Assembly (NCBI GenBank): GCA_049999765.1
Contig: JBNGIQ010007849.1
Span: 1 to 26,791, forward strand
Length of the DNA: 26,791 nt
From: Phaeoceros laevis
Lineage: Eukaryota > Anthocerotophyta > Anthocerotopsida > Notothyladales
Reading direction: 5' to 3'
Both the position numbers and the translations under genes were made by a program. Under the pieces are notes generated by a model that was not told the DNA's origin, made no database searches, and was given only the letters and a program-made list of their open reading frames with translations. Positions 19,480-26,791 of the stretch are shown here, in pieces; the first letter of the stretch is position 1; each line of letters begins with the position of its first letter.

Positions 19480-19849
19480 TATGCTCCACAACTAGATGGT
19501 CGCAATTCCTCAAATTGTTTTTCTTCTTGCCTATCATTGCAATGTGAACCATTTATTAGATTGTCTATATGTTTGAACTCGTGTAAGTGTCCACAGCTCC
19601 ACTTAAAACTTCTCAAAATGCCTAACTTACAACACAACACGCCTTCCATCTGATAGAGAGCTTTATGTACCCCAGATACCCTTCCATCTGCATACTTGGT
19701 ACCCGAAGTTGATATAAACAAACCAAGGTGGAATTCAAAGAACGCACCTCAAACGAACATTTAGATAAAGCAATTCACGTTAATGGGAAGTAACACTTTG
19801 ATTCTCCACCATTGCAAGTGTTACTCCATAGTACTTTTCATATACTGGT

Positions 19850-20517
19850 AAGTAAGTGGGTAGGTAGGTTCCTACCTATCGTAGTTAGGCTGTGTAGTTT
19901 AGGTTGCATAGTTAGCAAGTTAGGCTACTTCACAAGTTAGGCTAGTTAGCCTGCACAGCTAAGCTTCCTAGTTAGAGTGCGTAGGTAGGCTAGCTAGGCT
20001 GCCAAGTTAGTCAACCTAGTTAGGGAACTAGGTTAGGAAGGGTTCCACGAGTAGATAGCATTTGGCTAAGGATAGGTTAGACCTGCTTAGGCTGCAACCG
20101 CTATGAGTGTCTGCTTCTGGAGATGAGGTTGGCGTGGCTCTTGCTTAGCATAGAATCCCACCACTCTCTCTCTGACGGCACCAATACGGCGGCGTGCTCG
20201 ATCCCCATGTGGAGTTGGCATAGCACACTCCCCTTCTACAACGGCCCCTACTACTACGTAGTGCCTGAAATTAGGTAGGATAGTTAGGTTCTAAGTGGCT
20301 AAAGTAACCGTGTCGTATTTGACGTACATAGTGTGTGAGATTTCAACACGATACATTTTGAGTGGGTCGCATTTGACGTAGTGCCTGAAATTAGATAGGC
20401 TAGCTAGGCTTCCAAGTTAGTCAGCCTAGTTACGTGTTAGGAAGGGTTCTAAGTGGCTAAAGTGACCGCGTCCTATTTGATGTACGTAGCGCGTGAGAGA
20501 TCTCACCACGATACATT
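19850..20517. repeat. degenerate TTAGGC/GTTAGG-rich repeats and two larger diverged copies
   Basis: 19850-20060 is dominated by imperfect GTTAGGCTA, GTAGGTAGG and CTAGTTAG words, with a small palindrome GTAGGTAGG-TTCCTACC near 19860-19878. Two longer diverged copies follow, about 20263-20360 and 20383-20517. They share GCCTGAAATTAG, GGTTCTAAGTGGCTAAAGT and CGATACATTT; a shorter relative (TGTGTGAGATTTCAA) recurs near 21136. It is not canonical plant telomere repeat and is more likely a decayed element or local satellite. Confidence 0.65.
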
Positions 20518-21350
20518 TGATACAGTGTGTGGCATGCTACTCAAAAAGTCATGCAAACTACCAAACTTTACCCAATTCCTCACGAAACACCAGATCTATT
20601 AGCACACCAGGTAACTGGCCTCAGCAAGAGGCCTGGCGAGTCCCATTCCACGCCAGGACACTCTGTGAGGGGCTCCCGATGGCTCCTGAAATACCCGGAC
20701 TTTTCGAACGCCCCCGGTCAGGACATGGCCCATGGCCTCATGTAAATCCCCGAGAAACGCTGAGGCACAGCCCGAATCACTGACGGCGTCCCGACATGCA
20801 CAAGCAGCATGCTCCCACATGCCGACCGCCACTGATGTTCAAAACTGGTGAAAACTCGCACACTTTCGCATTCCGTTTCTGGCGTACATAACCCGGGGTT
20901 GCCGAACCAGCTAGCGAGGAATGGCGGGCAGCCCCGGCCCTAACCTAATCCCGCTGCCAAATCCGGGCGTCCAATGAGGAAAGACCCCTAACCCTCTCGG
21001 GACGGGGTTACCCGGGCATGATGCTTGAGTAACCCCGGCACCACCTCATCGCACCTAACTTAACAGCGTTCTTTAAAGGGTCATTCACACCTAGACCAAC
21101 AGACGTTAACATACCTACTTGTTAACACGCCACAAATGTGTGAGATTTCAATACCATACATTGAGTACATTCCTTCCTTTCATGTGTGAGCTACTTGCGT
21201 GATATTGACCTTATTTTAGAAGCATAAATGATTATGAAAGTTGTACTGTTTTGTAATGTGATGGTAAATTGAAGAAGCCATGATTGTAACTCCATTTTTG
21301 TGTTGAGACGAAGTCCTCCTTTGACTTTAGTGCTACCTGGTGGGCCTAGA
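20518..21350. other. no gene recognised
   Basis: The first part (20520-20880) has overlapping frames on both strands with no motif. A GC-rich stretch at about 20880-21060 (CCCCGGCCCTAACC and GACGGGGTTACCCGGGCA) is followed by AT-rich sequence. Both probably belong to repeat debris. Confidence 0.4.
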
Positions 21351-21432
21351 AATGGTGGCGTGGTCGATTCCTCGTGGAGTTGGTATGGAAATGGCGGCGT
21401 GCTCGACTCCCTCGTGGACTTGGTGTAGCGCG
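21351..21432 (+). repeat. dispersed 40 bp motif, two tandem copies here
   Basis: Copies at 21351-21388 and 21390-21432 share AATGG-GGCGTG-TCGA-TCC, then TCGTGGA-TTGGT. Related single copies lie at 20186-20227 (GGCGGCGTGCTCGATCCCCA) and 6577-6616 (TTCCCATGTGGAGTTGGCT). All read in the plus direction. Confidence 0.7.
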
Positions 21433-21533
21433 GCTCTTTATTACTACTTGTATGATGGCTTAGCTCTAAAAATAGTCCTACTGATCCATTTCTTGTGCTT
21501 GTGTCCTAACGTAATCCTCCACTCCTACATGAG

Positions 21534-22404
21534 GTCAAGCTCAATTGGCATATGTGGCAGTGGGAACCGTTGTTGGCTGAGCAGGAGGATGGCAAGAACC
21601 TGCTAGCTAGCTCGGCGTCGGACTGGTATAGGGCGCTGGCTAAGGAGAAGGCTGGAATAGCCTTAGAGGCAATCTGTACGAGGTCAGGTATCTCGACAGC
21701 CCAAGGCCGTTGCATTGTTAACCAGATATGGAGCCCTAAGCTAGCCTAAAGTGCAAACATTTATGTGGCTGGTCTCACACCAAGCCTTGCCGACAGCTGA
21801 AAGAAGGAGAGATTGGATGTGTGAGATGGGTGTTGGTTTTTGCTCATTTGGCTATGACTGCAGAGTTAACACGACGGCACATATTTTATGTGAGTGCCCG
21901 CATGCAGATGTGATCTGGACTGCGTTAGGTGAATGGATGTCCTTTAAAATGGGGGTGGAGTACCGCCTCCCCACCCTCTTTATTCTACTACATTCCACAG
22001 GAAGAGAAATTGAAGTCAAGCTGAGGAAAGAAACCTGATGGATGCAACTGCGCTGCTGGTTTCTCTTTTCCCTCTGGCAGGAGTGGACGAGGGCAGTTTA
22101 TGGAAACAAGCTTAGGAGGACGCCTAGGCGGGTGGCTCAAAGTGGGTGGTATGGAACTATTCAAGCCTGCAAGGCCCGCTGGTTGCTCCAGCCGATGGAT
22201 GAGGCGAACCATCGATCAGACCCCCAGGAAGCTTTGTTCCTGCTTCAGCTGGCCTTCAGAGATGAGCATGGCCAAGTGAAATGGCACTACAAGCTCCCTC
22301 TTGGAGTGAGTGGTGATATCGATCGCAGGGAATCTGGAATTCGGCAGCCAATGCAGCTAACAGCTAGTGAGGGGACCTCGTCCTTGGCAGTCTCCAGCCC
22401 GTAG
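21534..22404 (+). pseudogene. decayed LINE ORF2 C-terminus with a zf-RVT domain
   Basis: The first segment (about 21534-21740) reads NWHMWQWEPLLAEQEDG to GRCIVNQIWSPKL. A one-base shift near 21743 leads into FMWLVSHQALPTAERRRDWM and then CRVNTTAHILCECPHADVIW. This is the zinc-binding domain found after reverse transcriptase in plant LINE-type retroelements (TFMWL--QALPT, then H--CECP---W). An in-frame TGA at 22036-22038 interrupts the next segment (WMQLRCWFLFSLWQEWTRAV), and the frame ends at 22404 (TAG). The upstream endonuclease and reverse-transcriptase domains are absent. It is a 5'-truncated, inactive copy. Confidence 0.75.
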
Positions 22405-22450
22405 TACAGTATTGCTGTTGGGGGCCTTTTTCTGCCTCACATTGACCCCC

Positions 22451-23263
22451 ATGGATGAACAGGGTCTGCCTCTAGGTGCTTGCAATTGCTGTGGCGGCGG
22501 TACGATCAGCAGCCCACCTCTAAAGAAGATGAGGCTATGTGTTGGCTGTGGATCCAAGAACCAGAGAGTGGCTTGCTGAGGGCCTGCCCAGCCTTCAAAT
22601 CCAGCTCCCTGGGAGGCAGGCATTCAGTGTGCGCAGCAGGCAGAGCTCGGCCAAGCTTTTTGCTGAGTGACCAGGCTGCAGCGATGGGTAAGCGGGCTTC
22701 TAACAGGCGTGGAGGGAATTTGCAGACAGGAATGGGCTCGACCTCTGCAGTGTTGAGGCGCAGCGCGACACCCAGGCCACCGATTTTGGCTAGGAGGTGC
22801 AGGCTGTCAATGGTGAAGACAGCTGATGACATGGTGAAGGACTTTCAGCGGCGCTGAGAGCGTGGGCTCCCAATCCCGGAGGAATAGCTGGCGGCGCAAC
22901 GATCCCTGGAAGACTACTTGCAACTGTTCGATAACACCTACGCAGGATCAGACTCGAACGAGTCGGACGATGACCAAGACACTCACCTCCAGCAACGTAT
23001 GGGAGGATGTTTCATTGTTTGAGCTGGATGGGCAGGTGGGCCCTCCTTTTTCTGAATTTCAGTATGAGAACACTGAGGTGAGAGACACGATGGCCGGATG
23101 CATACAGCTCATGGCCCCTGAGATGAAGGACAGAATTGAAGTCATCACGGCAGGCTGGTCTGTCCATGGGCTCCCCTATCAGATCTTCAACGGCCCGGGG
23201 GACCAAATCGAGCTGCTCATGGAATCAACAGCAGCAGTAAACAGGTTGTATCTAGCCTGCTGA
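22451..23263 (+). pseudogene. decayed ORF, probably transposon-related
   Basis: A plus-strand ATG at 22451 opens MDEQGLPLGACNCCGGGTIS and then LCVGCGSKNQRVAC, a CxxC...CxxC zinc-like module, before a stop at 22579. Overlapping frames continue. One reaches TADDMVKDFQRR-stop, then GLPIPEE-stop, then LEDYLQLFDNTYAGSDSN and an acidic run, with TGA and TAG where sense codons are expected. After a one-base shift near 23000 comes FELDGQVGPPFSEFQYENTE to QIELLMESTAAVNRLYLAC, ending at 23263. Continuity of protein character across stops shows one ancestral ORF. No family was recognised; its position directly after the LINE end suggests a mobile-element origin. Confidence 0.5.
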
Positions 23264-23599
23264 GATTATGCAAAGATGCCTCAAGCGAGCTCTCTTGTTG
23301 CCCATCTCAATAGTTTCAGTTTATGGTCCAATGGGAGCGCCTGCTGAATGCAGCAGCGATGTTTGAAGTAATGAGGGTGGCTGAAACCTTTTTCCTGTTA
23401 GGTGCTGCAAGTAGCAGAATCTAGGTATGGCTTGCTCTGCTCAGCTGATTATCTGTATCTCGGAGCGATCAAGTACCCTTTCTCTGCTATTACAGTCTCA
23501 ATTCGAGAAGTGGAGGAGGAAGGGATGGCCTTAATTAGGGACTGTAGGCTGGGCAGCATGTTTAATTGCCCCAGCTTTGTTAGTTGACCGTAGAGGGAG

Positions 23600-24054
23600 C
23601 CACAGTTCACAGCAAGACGCTGCTCCCGCGGCGGTCGCCCACCTAGACCTAAACCTGGAGCAGCAGGGCTCCCGGCACCTTCTTCCTCTGCGCCGGACTC
23701 CTTGGAATTCAGCACTCCCCCAGAATCGCCGCTATCACAGCAACCGAGTTCCAGCTGGGATCTTCAGGCGGGATTGGGAGCGCCGGTCGGCGTGCTGGAG
23801 GAGGCGGCCTCCCTTTTCCCCAATCCGAATCCAGTCCAGGAAGCGGCTGCGTCTGCGCAGCAGCTGGTTGTAGGAGGAGGGCACCCGGCGGCGGCAATAT
23901 GGCACCGGTGGAGAGTCTGCCAGTGGATGCTTCGCTCGCAAGAGGGCAGCCACAGCCGCAGCCGCCACATGCACTGCCTCCCTTTCCTCATCAGCCGGCC
24001 CGCGGTTCCCTACGCCGGCCAACTGACATACTTCCAGCTGCAGCAGATTCAGCA
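23600..24054 (+). pseudogene. transcription-factor-like first-exon fragment
   Basis: Within the insert, one plus-strand frame reads AHLDLNLEQQGSR. After a shift at CCCGG (about 23673) the next frame reads SLEFSTPPESPLSQQPSSSW, PNPNPVQEAAASAQQLVVGG and PYAGQLTYFQLQQIQQ, where a donor (CAG then GTATGC) stops it at about 24054. Ser/Pro/Gln-rich leaders of this kind are typical of plant transcription factors. The final block weakly recalls a QLQ motif of growth-regulating factors, but the invariant positions are not all present and no WRC domain follows. It is probably a captured gene fragment; the family is uncertain. Confidence 0.35.
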
Positions 24055-24102
24055 GGTATGCTGGTGCGACTTCCCGTTGTGGAGCACCTTTACATCATCT
24101 CC

Positions 24103-24168
24103 AAGTCCCCTACATACTCGACTTGCCCTGGCAAGTCGAGAGGGGCAAGTCAAGTATGTGGGGGACTT
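24103..24168. repeat. nested hairpin
   Basis: Arms 24103-24128 (AAGTCCCCTACATACTCGAC and on) and 24142-24168 pair with two or three mismatches. Inside, 24119-24138 is a perfect smaller hairpin (CGACTTGCC-CT-GGCAAGTCG). A second copy of ATGTGGGGGACTTC follows at 24181-24194. Confidence 0.88.
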
Positions 24169-24272
24169 CGAGATTGGAGTATGTGGGGGACTTCAAAATG
24201 AAGGGATGGCCTTAATCAGGGACTGTAGGCTGGGCAGCATGTCTAATTGCCCCAGCTTTGTTAGTTGACCGT

Positions 24273-24781
24273 TCAGTTAGGTGGCCCCTTAAACTAAAAG
24301 GGTCTGACCACCTTATCTTATACACCACCCTCATTTTAGAGGAGGGTCATAAAGAGGTACCTGGGTCCACTTAAAAAAAAGAGTGTTGCTACAATATACC
24401 TTGCATGTTTCCTAATTTTCTACTAGGACTACAATTTATAAATATATTTGCAATGATCTTTCTCAAGCTCCTCAAGCATGCGAAACAATCATAATAAGGA
24501 TTGATCATTTTTGCAATTCCATTTGGAAGCATATATATTTATCATACCTCATTGTAGGTGCTTTGCAAAACATGTATATCTAATACATTAGAAAAATGAT
24601 CAAGTTAACAATATTGAACATTTTATGTCATACATCATCACAGATCATACCAAATGAAATCAACTTTATTAAGTACAATGTCATGTGTGACTAGTGAAAA
24701 GCTAGAAGCTACGATGCAAAAATGCCATGAAGCTCCCCTCTAGCTAATTTTTATCACCACCATGAAACTAATTGTTTTCGT
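24273..24781. other. AT-rich, no gene recognised
   Basis: Strongly AT-rich sequence without sustained frames, lying 3' of the minus-strand MAPRRR gene and likely containing its 3' untranslated region. Confidence 0.5.
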
Positions 24782-25603
24782 CTATCTGTCTACATTCATG
24801 GAAGATATTCCATGGATCACATCATCAACATTGGTACCATCTCTCATATCCATGGTGGCAATTCCATCAACAATCTCATTAATATTTCCACGGACGATGT
24901 CAATCTGTTGCGATGGCTGATTTTCGTGCATGCTAAATGGTTGACGTGGTTGAATTACCCCCCTCACAATCTGCCGTCGTTGTACTTGTATTCTGCCCAT
25001 ACCAAAATGTTGAGGTAGCTGAATTGCACCCATCGGAGTCCGCTGAAAGGTGTCAATATTGTGCGTGGCCGAGGACTCCCCATGATTTGGAGCCCAAGAT
25101 CCATCTCCACCGATGCGAGATGTTGTATTCACGCACTCTGCATGCCTAGAGCTGCTACTTGGAGTATCAAGTGGAGCATTATTAGGACCTGAAGTGCTAG
25201 AGTTGTTCAAGCGTAAGGATGGCTGGCTAGCAACATGAGAGCCACAACTGGGTAAAAATCTTTCAAATCGCGTTACACTATGAATGCCTCGAAATTCCAT
25301 GCCTGTAGAGGCAGCCATACTCGCAAGGTATTGAAGCAACATTTCCGATGATCGGACAGTCCGCCGTCTTAATGCCACATGAGATCTCTCAACCGACCTT
25401 GGTCTCAACCCCATACATTGTATAGGCCTTCTCGCGCGTGAAGTGCCATTTCTCGTACCAGATGTTGCTGATGAAGATGTTGATAATACTATTAGAGCTC
25501 GAGATGTAGGCGGACGATTATTAGAGGATCTGTGGGACTGTCTATCCCTCGCAGCTCTTGAAGAAGATACACGCCCTGTGCTTTCTCTTCTCCTGGGCGC
25601 CAT
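24782..25603 (-). CDS. 273-residue protein of unknown function, Ser/Arg-rich N-terminus
   Basis: A single uninterrupted frame of 273 codons ends at 24782. The ATG at 25603 has a near-ideal plant context (AACAATGGCGCC) and is preceded by a TATA box about 195 bp upstream. The first 70 residues are basic and Ser/Arg-rich (MAPRRRESTGRVSSSRAARD), which suggests nuclear localisation or nucleic-acid binding. A more structured segment follows (SSEMLLQYLASMAASTGMEF, RFERFLPSCGS), then a Ser/Asn-rich linker, a Gln/Arg-rich region (MGRIQVQRRQIVRGVIQPRQ) and a repeated I-D-G/I-V pattern near the C-terminus (INEIVDGIATMDMRDGTNVD). No family or transposase signature was recognised. It sits alone in AT-rich DNA. 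It could be a lineage-specific gene or the small ORF of a mobile element. Confidence 0.55.
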   Translation of the reverse strand: MAPRRRESTGRVSSSRAARDRQSHRSSNNRPPTSRALIVLSTSSSATSGTRNGTSRARRPIQCMGLRPRSVERSHVALRRRTVRSSEMLLQYLASMAASTGMEFRGIHSVTRFERFLPSCGSHVASQPSLRLNNSSTSGPNNAPLDTPSSSSRHAECVNTTSRIGGDGSWAPNHGESSATHNIDTFQRTPMGAIQLPQHFGMGRIQVQRRQIVRGVIQPRQPFSMHENQPSQQIDIVRGNINEIVDGIATMDMRDGTNVDDVIHGISSMNVDR

Positions 25604-25797
25604 TGTTGTAATAGAAGCCCTTCTCTCTTGTGCTTATGCAATACAAAAGCAATTCTTGAAACCGATCTCCTATCCAGAAAGAGCTGAATGTTGAAGCAAC
25701 ACAAAGTCTGAAGTGTGGCAACTTTGACTTGCAACAACGAAAGCAAGATACTAAAAGGCAATTACTCACTTGAGACAAAACATGGATAGGTCTATCT

Positions 25798-25805
25798 CTT
25801 ATATA
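25798..25805 (-). promoter_or_regulatory. candidate TATA box
   Basis: On the minus strand the sequence reads GCCTATATAAGAGATAG, a good plant TATA box. A start about 30 bp downstream would give a leader of roughly 165 nt before the ATG at 25603. Confidence 0.5.
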
Positions 25806-26791
25806 GGCTTTTGGTCATGGGCTTCAAACATATCTCGGTTGAGAAATAGTTTCAAAAGTTTTAAAAATGATGTCTCGGTGTCAGAGTGTCGCTTATCCAT
25901 GGTTTTTGGTCTTTTTCAAATATCTAGAAAGCATGCTCACTTAACAAACAATCATGCTCAATCAAAACATCGAAAATCATGTTGTATTTCTAAAGTATAT
26001 TATTGTCTTAAGGAACCAACTATAGTAAGGTAACAGTCTCCCCCGAACAATCAAGCATATTTTGAAAAAAAGGGGTGTTTTCATGAAATAAAATGCAAAC
26101 AAAGCTTTTTAAAAACTTTTGGTTCAATTTTTTTCTTAAACCTCTAGTTTAGAAGTTTTGTTCAAAACGCCCGTATGCTTAGAGTGCGAGACACTTATAA
26201 TTAACATATTTGCAATAGAAGTGGGCATTTACACATGTTTGCTATAGTAATGGCGTTTGCACATGCCCTAAAAAGCACATGTGAGGGTACCGGATGTCCA
26301 GTACATGATGTCTTTGTCGTGCCATAACATGTCGGTGAAGGACCTACATAGGTGATCAGGCTTTCATGTTGCCGATAGCCACACGTAAATAGCAAACTGA
26401 ACACTTGGTAAAAAGCCCAAACATTATGGAGAAAAATGAAATAAGAGCACCTTTTCCAAAGTACCAAACAATTACATTGGAAAGTGTGCTACAAATGAAA
26501 ACCCGCCATGCGGGTGAGCCTAGCTCAGTTCTATGCAAGGAAACAGTATCAAAAGCATGGAAGTGCACAAAAGATACAGGTCCTGGATCGCCAGCCTTGA
26601 AGGTCACAGCGCTTGCAAAAGAGAAGAACTTGCTAAGACTGACTAGCTCTCCATGCCTTCACCTATTTAAACAGGTACTCTCTCTCCAGCCAGTTGATGC
26701 TTCTTGGGGCAAGAGCTGGGTGGAAGCTGCTTAGGAAGTTGCCTAGCCCACGTTGCTGACATGACTTGATAAGCGGTGGTGTCGGTGAGAT
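25806..26791. other. AT-rich flank, no gene recognised
   Basis: No sustained coding frame or splice-bounded exon was seen on either strand. Short frames at 26201-26607 (-) and 26405-26734 (+) overlap each other and lack motifs. Confidence 0.45.

Larger units (their letters stand above)
23519..24272. repeat. 73 bp direct repeats flanking a 608 bp insert
   Basis: 23519-23591 and 24200-24272 both begin GAAGGGATGGCCTTAAT and end TTGTTAGTTGACCGT, with two differences (71/73). The repeat is too long for a target-site duplication. It may be a remnant of a tandem element or the product of unequal repair. The insert holds a transcription-factor-like exon and a long hairpin. Confidence 0.9.

Noticed and set aside
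19850-20080. Interstitial telomere repeat
   Set aside because: TTAGG-like words are common, but no run of the plant TTTAGGG unit was found; the array is too irregular.
23519-24272. Short LTR pair of an LTR retrotransposon
   Set aside because: The 73 bp repeats lack TG...CA ends, no primer-binding site or polypurine tract was seen, and the insert has no gag or pol.

Overview
The window is nuclear DNA from a land plant. It has multi-exon genes with 70-400 nt GT-AG introns, an organelle-type PLS pentatricopeptide-repeat gene, plant-type ACT-repeat, ferroportin and HECT ligase homologues, LINE debris and much AT-rich repeat sequence. The PPR style and compact introns suggest a non-seed plant (bryophyte, lycophyte or fern), but the sequence alone does not settle this. 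Two N runs (100 and 400 bases) mark assembly gaps. No bacterial features were seen.

Layout. 794-2766 (-) is a complete six-exon ACT-domain-repeat gene of the ACR9/ACR10 type. 4430-4556 (-) is an orphan exon resembling the start of a pfkB sugar kinase. 6.4-10.0 kb holds repeats, two unrecognised reading frames and a protein-kinase-like gene (-) interrupted by a 100-N gap whose flanks are inverted copies of each other. 10421-11788 (-) is a PPR gene cut short by an in-frame stop. 12757-13201 (-) looks like the first exon of an unrecognised gene.

13.5-17.5 kb is the most unusual part. A proteasome assembly chaperone 1 (PAC1/PSMG1) gene on + runs tail-to-tail into four exons of a UPL3/UPL4-type HECT ligase on -. 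These abut a 138 bp copy of the nearby PPR gene, which in turn is joined directly to an exon of a plastid-type ferroportin (IREG3/MAR1) gene on -. Each neighbour is incomplete. The block is a collage of gene pieces that still keep their introns, made by transposon capture, break repair or misassembly.

18.8-24.3 kb is mostly repeat and transposon debris: a possible retroelement tail ending in (ATC)n, degenerate TTAGG-like repeats, a dispersed 40 bp motif, a decayed LINE ORF2 C-terminus, another decayed ORF, and a transcription-factor-like exon between 73 bp direct repeats. 24782-25603 (-) is a clean 273-codon gene of unknown function with a good start context and a TATA box in AT-rich surroundings.

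Several genes lose frame exactly at short homopolymers, which suggests that part of the damage is sequencing error rather than decay. Only family resemblance recognised by eye was used; no database search was run.
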